Shown here: positions 42,565-49,985 of the stretch, piece by piece
Position numbering within the stretch: the first letter of the stretch is position 1
Layout of the letters: the number at the start of each line of letters is the position of its first letter
Assembly (NCBI GenBank): GCA_964617335.1
Contig: CAZTXG010000001.1
Location: forward strand, 62,001 to 126,000
Direction: 5' to 3'
DNA from: UBA2658 sp964617335
Lineage (GTDB): Bacteria; Bacillota; Clostridia; Oscillospirales; Oscillospiraceae
Length of the DNA: 64,000 nucleotides
The notes under the pieces: model-generated
What the model saw: the letters and a program-made list of their open reading frames with translations, nothing else
Database searches by the model: none
Told to the model about the DNA's origin: nothing
Program-made: the position numbers and the translations under genes

Positions 42565-43689
42565 TCAATTGGTAATTGTCTCCTCTGTGTTCGGGTCAAA
42601 GACATGAATCATGTCGGCATCGAAGGCAAAGCTCTCCTTGATATTTGAGGATAGCCCCACCCTTGAGTCCACCACCGAGGCAAACTCCACTCCGGCGATT
42701 TTAAGAAACACATTGCTTTCGGCACCAAGGTGCTCGATAAATTCCACCTGGGCCTCCACCGCCGAATCGGGATGGGCCTTAACGTACTCATCCTCACCGT
42801 GTATGTCGTTAGGTCTTATGCCGAAGATGACGGGCTTTCCGGCGTATTCCAAAACCTCGGGCTTTCTTCCCTTCCATTGGGGAAGAGCTACCCTTGCCTT
42901 CTGCCCATCTTCACCAAACTCAAGCCAGCTTACTCCATCAATATCCAGAAGCATGGCTTTGGAAACGTTCATCTGAGGAGTTCCCATAAAAGTGGCCACA
43001 AAAAGATTTGAAGGCTTATCAAAAAGCTCCTGAGGGGCCGCGATCTGCTGGATAAAGCCGTCTTTCATAACAACTATACGGGTCCCCATGGTCATGGCCT
43101 CTGTCTGGTCATGGGTAACGTAAACGAAGGTTGTCTGAAGGCTCTGGTGCAGCTTTGAAAGCTCTGCACGCATGGTGGTGCGCAGCTTTGCGTCAAGGTT
43201 TGAAAGAGGCTCGTCCAAAAGAAAAACCTTTGGATTGCGCACAATTGCACGGCCTAAGGCCACACGCTGGCGCTGACCGCCGGACAAAGCCGAGGGCTTT
43301 CTTTTTAAAAGCCCCTCAATTTCCAGTATTTTCGCGGCCTCAAGTACCCTCCGCTTTATTTCATCTTTATGTGTTTTTTTAATTTTCAGACCGAATGACA
43401 TATTTTCATAAACGGTCATATGGGGGTAAAGGGCGTAGTTTTGGAAAACCATAGCAATGTCCCTGTCTTTCGGAGGAACATCATTAACCAGCCTATCATC
43501 AATATAAAGGCTGCCTGTGGTTATTTCCTCAAGCCCTGCTATCATTCTCAAAGTTGTGGACTTTCCGCAGCCGGAAGGCCCAACAAGGACAATAAATTCC
43601 TTGTCCTGAATTTCCATGTTAAAATCCGTAACCGCCACAACATTTCCCGGATAGGTCTTCCCTATCCCCTTAAGTGTTACACTTGCCAT
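42565..43689 (-). CDS. Sugar ABC transporter ATP-binding protein, MsmX/UgpC type, without linked permeases
   Basis: The 374-residue ATPase has Walker A GPSGCGKST, Q-loop MVFQNYALYPHMTVYENM, signature LSGGQRQRVALGRA, Walker B VFLLDEPLSNLDAKLR, and a C-terminal OB/TOBE regulatory domain (about 240-374, with IFGIRPNDI). This CUT1-type ATPase normally serves several oligosaccharide importers from one locus in Firmicutes, which fits the lack of nearby binding protein and permease genes. ATG 43689 was chosen because GGAGG is 6 bases ahead; longer frames extend into the leader. The CdaR regulator next door may control it or be independent. Confidence 0.94.
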   Translation of the reverse strand: MASVTLKGIGKTYPGNVVAVTDFNMEIQDKEFIVLVGPSGCGKSTTLRMIAGLEEITTGSLYIDDRLVNDVPPKDRDIAMVFQNYALYPHMTVYENMSFGLKIKKTHKDEIKRRVLEAAKILEIEGLLKRKPSALSGGQRQRVALGRAIVRNPKVFLLDEPLSNLDAKLRTTMRAELSKLHQSLQTTFVYVTHDQTEAMTMGTRIVVMKDGFIQQIAAPQELFDKPSNLFVATFMGTPQMNVSKAMLLDIDGVSWLEFGEDGQKARVALPQWKGRKPEVLEYAGKPVIFGIRPNDIHGEDEYVKAHPDSAVEAQVEFIEHLGAESNVFLKIAGVEFASVVDSRVGLSSNIKESFAFDADMIHVFDPNTEETITN

Positions 43690-43823
43690 GAGCTTCCTCC
43701 ATGTCCTATGCCTGACTGCCGCGCCAAAGCTTGTGCTTTGCGCAGGTCTACCCGCATATATTATCACAATCGCTTATTTCTGTATATTCTCTTAATTGAC
43801 AAAGCTTTTAGTCTATGTTTGTA

Positions 43824-43839
43824 AATTGTTATTACAATT
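43824..43839. promoter_or_regulatory. AATTGT/ACAATT palindrome upstream of the MsmX-type ATPase
   Basis: A 6-base perfect inverted repeat with a TATT centre stands 135 bases before the ATPase start, among repeated TTGT/ACAA words. A regulator operator is possible; no -10/-35 pair was clear enough to place it relative to a start site. Confidence 0.35.
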
Positions 43840-43861
43840 GTTTCTAATTTGTAATTTAATT

Positions 43862-44575
43862 TCAGTAAAAAATACTTTCTCTCTCATCCTTTGTCAACTC
43901 GCGAAACTGCCCTTCCTCAAGGCCTTCGTCTAGCTGTAAAGAGCCTATGGACAGGCGCTTTAATGCTATCACCGGCTTTCCCAAAGAGGCAAGCATCCTT
44001 TTAACCTGATGATATTTCCCCTCAAAAATAGTGACATAAGCAAGACTTTTATCTTCTTCGTCTATTTCAAGACGGGCAGGCAGGCAAATTGTTCCGTCAC
44101 GAAGGACAATACCCTTTTCAAAGGCCATCTGGTCATCCTCACTAAGATTTCCTTCCACCTTTGCCTCATAACGCTTTGGAACTTCCCGCCTTGGCGAGGT
44201 AACCCCATGGGAAAACTGTCCGTCGCTGCTTATTATAAGAAGCCCCCTTGTGTCCTTATCAAGTCTGCCAACGGGAAACAGCCCCCTTGCCCTAAGCTCC
44301 GGCGGAAAAAGGTCAAGAACTGTTTTCTGCTCATTATCCCTAGTTGCAGAAAGAAGGCCGGCAGGCTTATTAAGCATATAATACTTTTCTCCCCCAGGCC
44401 CTATGGCTTTGCCGAAAAGCGTGACTTTAGAGCTTTCCTCACAAATCTTTTTTTCCGGGGTGCAAAGGGTCATTCCGTCAACACTGACGGCCCCGTCTTT
44501 TATAAGCTTGCGAGCCTGTGATCTTGAAAGGTTGGCAGCTTCCGATATAAGTTTGTCAAGCCTTGTTTCTGCCAT
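43862..44575 (-). CDS. RsuA/RluB-family 16S/23S rRNA pseudouridine synthase
   Basis: The 237-residue protein has an N-terminal S4 RNA-binding domain (about 1-60, beginning RLDKLISEAANLSRSQARKLI) and a catalytic domain with the aspartate motif GRLDKDTRGLL and the family signature KRYEAKVEG. RsuA versus RluB target cannot be told from sequence alone; the short length and missing C-terminal basic tail favour an RsuA-like protein. It is monocistronic with its own promoter and is divergent from the DUF4830-like gene. Confidence 0.92.
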   Translation of the reverse strand: MAETRLDKLISEAANLSRSQARKLIKDGAVSVDGMTLCTPEKKICEESSKVTLFGKAIGPGGEKYYMLNKPAGLLSATRDNEQKTVLDLFPPELRARGLFPVGRLDKDTRGLLIISSDGQFSHGVTSPRREVPKRYEAKVEGNLSEDDQMAFEKGIVLRDGTICLPARLEIDEEDKSLAYVTIFEGKYHQVKRMLASLGKPVIALKRLSIGSLQLDEGLEEGQFRELTKDERESIFY

Positions 44576-44666
44576 AATTACCTCCGTTTATGCTGCTTAT
44601 ACAGCCTAAAACCCTTGCGCTTATCCCCCCTGCCTCTAAGGTTTTTAAGCTTTATCCATAATCATA

Positions 44667-44695
44667 ATTTTAGCATATATTTTAATAAATTGGAA
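44667..44695 (-). promoter_or_regulatory. Promoter of the RsuA-like gene
   Basis: Minus strand TTCCAA and an extended -10 TGCTAAAAT are separated by 17 bases. The shared 145-base gap holds the divergent DUF4830-like gene's ribosome site as well. Confidence 0.6.
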
Positions 44696-44720
44696 TAACC
44701 TTTGTTGAGGGGGTTGTCAT

Positions 44721-45182
44721 ATGTTTATCTATACCGTAAAGTGGAATAAAAAGCTTGTACTTTCAATTATTATAGCTCTGGCTCTTTTACTGTGCCTGCT
44801 CATAATTTTAAGCCGTGTAGGCGGCACAGAACAAAGCGGCGGCAGCCAGAAGCTTAGAACCAATGCCCAGAGAATTGAATTTTTAGAAAGCCTTGGCTGG
44901 GAGGTAAGTGAAGAACCTGTAGATGAAAAAGTAATTATTATTCCAAGGGAATTTTCCAATGTCTACACAGAGTATAATAAGCTCCAGATAGCTCAGGGCT
45001 ATGACCTATCTAAGTATTGCGGCCTTGAAGCAACAATCTATACATATAATATATATAATTACAGCGGCTATTCCGGCACTGTTGTGGCCGAGCTTTATAT
45101 TCTAAACCATGAGATAATCGGCGGCGATGTTCATTCTCTTTCTCTGGACGGCTTTATGCACGGTCTTAGAAGGACGGGATAA
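44721..45182 (+). CDS. Membrane-anchored small protein with a DUF4830-like domain
   Basis: The 153-residue protein starts with a short cytoplasmic segment, one membrane helix (about 12-33) and an outside domain of about 110 residues containing RIEFLESLGWEVSEEPVDEKVIIIPREFSNVY and the tyrosine-rich DLSKYCGLEATIYTYNIYNY. This pattern matches the DUF4830 group of Clostridia, which often accompanies small membrane proteins; the function is unknown. AGGGGGT lies 7 bases ahead of the ATG. It is monocistronic and ends at a shared terminator with tuf. Confidence 0.85.
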   Translation: MFIYTVKWNKKLVLSIIIALALLLCLLIILSRVGGTEQSGGSQKLRTNAQRIEFLESLGWEVSEEPVDEKVIIIPREFSNVYTEYNKLQIAQGYDLSKYCGLEATIYTYNIYNYSGYSGTVVAELYILNHEIIGGDVHSLSLDGFMHGLRRTG

Positions 45183-45189
45183 ATAAAGA

Positions 45190-45223
45190 AACGGCTTTCA
45201 CGGAAAAATCCGCGAAAGCCGTT
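45190..45223. terminator. Bidirectional terminator between the DUF4830-like gene and tuf
   Basis: AACGGCTTTC-CGGA pairs with TCCG-GAAAGCCGTT. The plus strand continues GTGGTTTTTG and the minus strand TTTCTTTATTT, so it can end both convergent genes. Confidence 0.87.
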
Positions 45224-45245
45224 GTGGTTTTTGTTTGGTTTGGTC

Positions 45246-46448
45246 TTATTTTGCTTCTACTTCGATAACAACGCCGGAGCCGACAGTGCGTCCGCCTTCA
45301 CGGATAGCAAAGCGCAGGCCTTTTTCGATGGCGATGGGAGCGATAAGCTCAACATTCATATCGATGTTGTCTCCAGGCATACACATTTCAACGCCCTCGG
45401 GGAGGTTGATAACGCCGGTTACGTCAGTGGTACGGAAGTAAAACTGGGGGCGATAGTTGTTGAAAAAGGGTGTGTGACGTCCGCCTTCTTCCTTGGAGAG
45501 AACATAAACCTGACCGACAAACTTGGTGTGGGGCTTGATGGAGCCGGGAGCTGCAAGAACCTGTCCGCGCTCAACCTCGGTCTTGGTGATACCACGAAGG
45601 AGGGTGCCAACGTTGTCGCCAGCTTCAGCAAAATCAAGAAGCTTGTGGAACATTTCGGTTCCGGTAACGGTGGTTTCCTTGGTGGGCTTAAGGCCAACGA
45701 TTTCAACCTTGTCGCCAACCTTAACACGGCCACGCTCTACACGGCCGGTGGTAACGGTTCCGCGGCCTGTGATGGTGAACACGTCTTCAACAGGCATAAG
45801 GAAGGGCAGGTCAGACTTGCGCTCGGGAGTGGGGATATACTCGTCAACATTGTCCATGAGTTCCTTGATGCAGGCATACTCAGGAGCGTCGAGGTCTTTG
45901 GACTCGGAAGAAAGAGCGTTAAGAGCAGAGCCCTTGATGATGGGAATATCATCGCCGGGGAAGTCATAGTCGGAAAGAAGCTCACGAACTTCCATTTCAA
46001 CCAGCTCTAAAAGCTCGGGGTCGTCAACCTGGTCGCACTTGTTAAGGAAAACAACGATGGCGGGAACGCCAACCTGACGGGCAAGCAGGATGTGCTCACG
46101 AGTCTGGGCCATAGGACCGTCGGAAGCGGCGATAACAAGGATAGCACCGTCCATCTGAGCTGCTCCGGTAATCATGTTTTTAATATAGTCGGCGTGTCCG
46201 GGGCAGTCAACGTGAGCATAGTGACGGTTGGCCGTCTGATACTCAACGTGAGAGGTGTTAATGGTGATGCCGCGCTCGCGCTCTTCGGGAGCCTTGTCTA
46301 TGCTGGAGTAGTCGGTGTACTCAGCGCCGCCCTGCATAGCGAGGTATTTTGTGATAGCGGCAGTAAGGGTGGTCTTGCCGTGGTCAACGTGACCGACAGT
46401 ACCGATGTTTACATGGGGCTTGGATCTATCGAATGATTGCTTAGCCAT
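45246..46448 (-). CDS. tuf: Elongation factor Tu
   Basis: GTPase that brings aminoacyl-tRNA to the ribosome. The 400-residue protein has G1 GHVDHGKTTLT, G2 region with the invariant threonine in ERERGITINT, DCPGHADY, NKCDQVDD and the two C-terminal beta-barrels. It follows fusA by 115 bases and is the last gene of the str-type unit rpsL-rpsG-fusA-tuf. An AGGAGG-type site precedes the ATG. A second tuf copy, common in some Clostridia, is not in this window. Confidence 0.99.
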   Translation of the reverse strand: MAKQSFDRSKPHVNIGTVGHVDHGKTTLTAAITKYLAMQGGAEYTDYSSIDKAPEERERGITINTSHVEYQTANRHYAHVDCPGHADYIKNMITGAAQMDGAILVIAASDGPMAQTREHILLARQVGVPAIVVFLNKCDQVDDPELLELVEMEVRELLSDYDFPGDDIPIIKGSALNALSSESKDLDAPEYACIKELMDNVDEYIPTPERKSDLPFLMPVEDVFTITGRGTVTTGRVERGRVKVGDKVEIVGLKPTKETTVTGTEMFHKLLDFAEAGDNVGTLLRGITKTEVERGQVLAAPGSIKPHTKFVGQVYVLSKEEGGRHTPFFNNYRPQFYFRTTDVTGVINLPEGVEMCMPGDNIDMNVELIAPIAIEKGLRFAIREGGRTVGSGVVIEVEAK

Positions 46449-46563
46449 TTGGAACTTCCTCCTTAAATATGTTTACACATTAAAGTTAATTTATTTTATG
46501 ATTTTCGAGACAATAGTACAATATTCACGGGGTCTTTGCAACAGTAAGTTTATAAACCGAAGC

Positions 46564-48639
46564 CTAAACGCAGCGCTTGCCGATAATTTCTTCCTGAATG
46601 GACTTCGGCAGCTCCACATAGTGGCTGGGCTCCATGGTATAGCTTGCCCTGCCCTGAGTTTTAGAGCGCAGGTCAGTTGCATAGCCGAACATGGAACTTA
46701 AGGGCACATTGGCATCAACCTGTGTGGAACCGGTTCTGTTTTCCATACCGAGGACTTGGCCGCGGCGGGAGTTTAAGTCTCCTATAACGTCACCGACATA
46801 ATCATCGGGTACAGTGACGGAAACCTTCATTATCGGCTCGAGCAGCACGGGGTCTGCCTTTCGGCAGGCTTCCTTGAAGGCCATGGAACCGGCAATCTTG
46901 AAGGCCATCTCTGAGGAGTCTACCTCGTGGTAAGAGCCGAATATAAGTGTAACTTTGACATCGACAACAGGGTAACCGGCAAGAACACCTGCCTGAATCG
47001 CCCCTTGTATTCCGGCGTCCACTGAGGGAATATATTCCTTGGGTATAACGCCGCCTGTAATTTTGTTGACAAATTCGTAGCCCTTGCCGGATTCGTTGGG
47101 CTCGACAATAATTCTGACGTGACCGTACTGACCCTTGCCGCCGGACTGTCTTGCATACTTTGTGTCCTGCTCCACAGACTTTCTGATTGTTTCCTTGTAG
47201 GAAACCTGAGGCGTGCCAACATTGGCTTCGACCTTAAACTCCCTAAGAAGCCTGTCAACGATAACTTCAAGGTGCAATTCGCCCATGCCGGCTATGATGG
47301 TCTGCCCTGTTTCCTCATCTGTATAGCTTTTAAAGGTTGGGTCTTCTTCAGAAAGCTTTGAAAGGGCAATCCCCATTTTTTCCTGCCCCGCCTTTGTTTT
47401 TGGCTCAATGGCGACTCTAATGACAGGCTCGGGAAACTCCATAGACTCAAGGATAACCGGGTGCTTTTCAGCGCAGAGGGTATCTCCCGTTGTGGTGTTT
47501 TTAAGGCCGACAGCCGCCGCTATGTCACCGGAGTAGACAAAGTCTTGGTCCTCACGGTGATTTGCGTGCATTTGAAGGATGCGGCCAACCCGCTCTCTGT
47601 GTCCCTTGGTGCTGTTTAAAACAGCGGTTCCGGTTTCAAGGGTTCCCGAATAAACACGGAAGAAGGACAGGCGGCCCACATAGGGGTCGGTCATAATTTT
47701 AAATGCCAGTGCTGAGAAGGGGGCATTATCGTCTGCCGGACGCTCTGTTTCCTCGTCCTTACCCGGAACAACTCCCTTAATGGGGGGTATATCCGAGGGT
47801 GCGGGCATATAGTCAACAATAGCATCAAGCAGCTTTTGGACTCCCTTGTTTTTGTAGGAGGTGCCGCATACAACAGGGACAAACTCGTTATCGAGAGTGC
47901 CCCGGCGAATTGCCTTTCGGAGCATATCCGCAGGTATGGGCTTCTCGTCAAGAGCAAGCATCATAATCTCGTCGTCCAAATCGGAGACAGCGTCAATAAG
48001 CTTTGTACGATATTCGACAGCAAGCTCTCTCATTTCTTCCGGAATTTCCTCAATGCGCATATCTTTGCCGCTTTCATCGTAATAGATGTCGGCGTCCATA
48101 TCCACAAGGTCAACGATACCCCTGAAGGTGTCCTCTGCCCCTATTGGAAGCTGGATGGGAACTGCGTTGCATTTGAGTCTGTCGCGAACCATATCCAGAA
48201 CATGGAAAAAGTCCGCGCCCATAATGTCCATTTTGTTAACGTAAATCATGCGGGGAACGTGATAGTGGTCGGCCTGCCTCCAAACGGTTTCGGATTGTGG
48301 CTCCACGCCGCCCTTTGCGCACATAACGGTTACAGAACCGTCCAATACACGCAGGGAGCGCTCGACCTCAACGGTAAAGTCAACGTGGCCCGGTGTGTCT
48401 ATAATGTTTATACGGTGGTCTTTCCAGAAACATGTAGTGGCGGCAGAGGTTATGGTTATGCCTCTTTCCTGCTCCTGCGCCATCCAGTCCATCGTTGCCG
48501 TACCGTCATGTGTTTCCCCGAGTTTATAGTTAACTCCGGTGTAGTAGAGGATACGCTCGGTAGTTGTCGTCTTTCCAGCGTCTATATGCGCCATTATTCC
48601 GATATTTCTGGTTTTCTCTAAGGATACCTTTCTTGACAT
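46564..48639 (-). CDS. fusA: Elongation factor G
   Basis: GTPase that drives tRNA-mRNA translocation. The 691-residue protein has G1 AHIDAGKTTTTERILYYTG, DTPGHVDFTVEVERSLRVLDG, NKMDIMGADF and the domain IV tip region near GGKGQYGHVRI and VSYKETIRKS. It is 19 bases after rpsG. An AGGAG site precedes the ATG. No tetracycline-resistance-type substitutions were looked for beyond the standard EF-G length. Confidence 0.98.
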   Translation of the reverse strand: MSRKVSLEKTRNIGIMAHIDAGKTTTTERILYYTGVNYKLGETHDGTATMDWMAQEQERGITITSAATTCFWKDHRINIIDTPGHVDFTVEVERSLRVLDGSVTVMCAKGGVEPQSETVWRQADHYHVPRMIYVNKMDIMGADFFHVLDMVRDRLKCNAVPIQLPIGAEDTFRGIVDLVDMDADIYYDESGKDMRIEEIPEEMRELAVEYRTKLIDAVSDLDDEIMMLALDEKPIPADMLRKAIRRGTLDNEFVPVVCGTSYKNKGVQKLLDAIVDYMPAPSDIPPIKGVVPGKDEETERPADDNAPFSALAFKIMTDPYVGRLSFFRVYSGTLETGTAVLNSTKGHRERVGRILQMHANHREDQDFVYSGDIAAAVGLKNTTTGDTLCAEKHPVILESMEFPEPVIRVAIEPKTKAGQEKMGIALSKLSEEDPTFKSYTDEETGQTIIAGMGELHLEVIVDRLLREFKVEANVGTPQVSYKETIRKSVEQDTKYARQSGGKGQYGHVRIIVEPNESGKGYEFVNKITGGVIPKEYIPSVDAGIQGAIQAGVLAGYPVVDVKVTLIFGSYHEVDSSEMAFKIAGSMAFKEACRKADPVLLEPIMKVSVTVPDDYVGDVIGDLNSRRGQVLGMENRTGSTQVDANVPLSSMFGYATDLRSKTQGRASYTMEPSHYVELPKSIQEEIIGKRCV

Positions 48640-48658
48640 AAAAACTAACTCCTAAGTT

Positions 48659-49129
48659 CTACCAGCGGTAATGAGCGAACGCCTTGTTGGACTCTGCCAT
48701 CTTGTGGGTGTCTTCGCGTTTTTTGACTGCTGCGCCGGTATTATTCAGCGCATCCAGTATTTCTCCGGAAAGACGCTCCTTCATGGTTTTCTCATTACGT
48801 TTGCGTGCGTAAGCCGTGAGCCAGCGAAGACCGAGGGTCTGCCGCCTTTCAGGCCTTACTTCTATCGGCACCTGGTAGGTTGCGCCGCCGACACGGCGTG
48901 CCTTAACTTCTAAAGAAGGCATAATGTTGTTAAGTGCTTCTGTGAACACTTCCTGGGGGTTGCGGTCGGTCTTTGCCTTGATGATATCAAAGGCATCATA
49001 TACGACCTTCTGAGCAACACCCTTCTTGCCATCCAGCATAATACTATTGATGAGCTTTGTCACCAACACGGAATTATACACAGGATCGGGAAGAATTTCT
49101 CTTTTGGGTACGTTACCTCTTCTGGGCAC
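48659..49129 (-). CDS. rpsG: Small ribosomal subunit protein S7
   Basis: Binds the 3' major domain of 16S rRNA and nucleates the head of the 30S subunit. GTG 49129 gives the canonical 156-residue protein beginning with PRRGNVPKREILPDPVYN; GGAGG lies 8 bases before it, which decides against longer frames. The rest matches the family through EVRPERRQTLGLRWL to the end KRKEDTHKMAESN-type tail. It follows rpsL by 156 bases, an unusually long gap. Confidence 0.97.
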   Translation of the reverse strand: MPRRGNVPKREILPDPVYNSVLVTKLINSIMLDGKKGVAQKVVYDAFDIIKAKTDRNPQEVFTEALNNIMPSLEVKARRVGGATYQVPIEVRPERRQTLGLRWLTAYARKRNEKTMKERLSGEILDALNNTGAAVKKREDTHKMAESNKAFAHYRW

Positions 49130-49250
49130 TATACTTCCCTCCTTCATACTAAAATGAATCTCATAGGTACTCGAAAAGGACTTTTGCCTTTCCGCATACG
49201 CCTGCCGGAAGCAACATACACGCAAAATACATATATGTTAATGCTCCGAA

Positions 49251-49277
49251 CAAGGCATGAGCCTTGCGCAAAAGCGC
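49251..49277 (-). other. Stacked hairpins in the rpsL-rpsG spacer
   Basis: CAAGGC-ATGA-GCCTTG (49251-49266) is followed directly by GCGC-AAAA-GCGC (49266-49277). Both are perfect and lie in the 156-base gap, the place where E. coli S7 binds the str message. They may be an autoregulatory or processing element; no function can be shown. Confidence 0.4.
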
Positions 49278-49285
49278 GAATTTGC

Positions 49286-49696
49286 TTATTTGGGTTTCTT
49301 TGCGCCGTACTTACTGCGGGACTGCTTGCGGTTGGCAACACCCTGAGTGTCCAGTGTGCCGCGAATGATGTGGTAACGAACGCCGGGCAGGTCCTTTACA
49401 CGGCCGCCGCGAATCATTACAACAGAGTGCTCCTGAAGATTGTGGCCGATGCCGGGAATATAGGCAATGACCTCATAGCCGTTGGTAAGACGGACACGGG
49501 CAATCTTACGCAGAGCGGAGTTGGGCTTTTTGGGGGTGGCTGTACGAACAGCTGTGCAAACGCCCCTTTTCTGAGGGGAACTTAGATTGGTTTCTTTGTT
49601 TTTAATTGTGTTAAGGCCGTGCTGCAATGCAGGAGACGCGGACTTATAAACAGAAACCTCTCTGCCCTTTCTTACGAGCTGGTTGAACGTAGGCAT
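49286..49696 (-). CDS. rpsL: Small ribosomal subunit protein S12
   Basis: Decoding-centre protein; 136 residues, beginning MPTFNQLVRKGRE. The streptomycin-sensitivity positions are of wild type: lysine in PKKPNSALRK and lysine in RGGRVKDLPG (the aspartate there is methylthiolated in many bacteria). It begins the str-type unit behind a strong promoter. The L7Ae-like ybxF-type gene that stands before rpsL in Bacillus is absent; the next gene upstream is rpoC. Confidence 0.98.
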   Translation of the reverse strand: MPTFNQLVRKGREVSVYKSASPALQHGLNTIKNKETNLSSPQKRGVCTAVRTATPKKPNSALRKIARVRLTNGYEVIAYIPGIGHNLQEHSVVMIRGGRVKDLPGVRYHIIRGTLDTQGVANRKQSRSKYGAKKPK

Positions 49697-49883
49697 AATT
49701 TCTCCTTTCTTCTGTATTTATATATTTTTGACGGATTACCCCTAGGATATTCCGTTAAAAATCTGATGTTTGCCTCTAAAAAACTTCGTGGGTTTTTTGT
49801 GAAATATGCAGAGCTTTCCGTCATAGTATTGTTTTATTTAACAAAAACTTTAAAAAAGCCTGCTTATACCCACGCAAATCGAT

Positions 49884-49912
49884 ATTTTAGCATAATGCAC
49901 AAGTTTAGTCAA
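49884..49912 (-). promoter_or_regulatory. Sigma-A promoter of rpsL-rpsG-fusA-tuf
   Basis: Minus strand TTGACT and the extended -10 TGCTAAAAT are separated by 17 bases. The predicted leader is about 180 bases and contains a hairpin around 49731-49755. Confidence 0.85.
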
Positions 49913-49943
49913 GAAATTTTTGCGGCTTTCTGACTTAACCCTT

Positions 49944-49978
49944 CCGCGGGCACCGGAAAAAGCTTCCGGCGCCCGCGG
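49944..49978. terminator. GC-rich hairpin after rpoC
   Basis: CCGCGGGC-CCGGA pairs with TCCGG-GCCCGCGG, eight bases beyond the rpoC stop. The minus strand lacks a T-run, so efficiency is uncertain; it still separates rpoC from the str promoter. Confidence 0.6.
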
Positions 49979-49985
49979 CTTTTCT

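Noticed and set aside
45222..46010. A long open frame on the plus strand opposite tuf.
   Set aside because: It is antisense to a highly biased gene, lacks a ribosome site and has no family features; third-base bias of tuf explains it.
47836..48621. A 261-residue open frame on the plus strand opposite fusA.
   Set aside because: Antisense shadow of a conserved gene, with no ribosome site.
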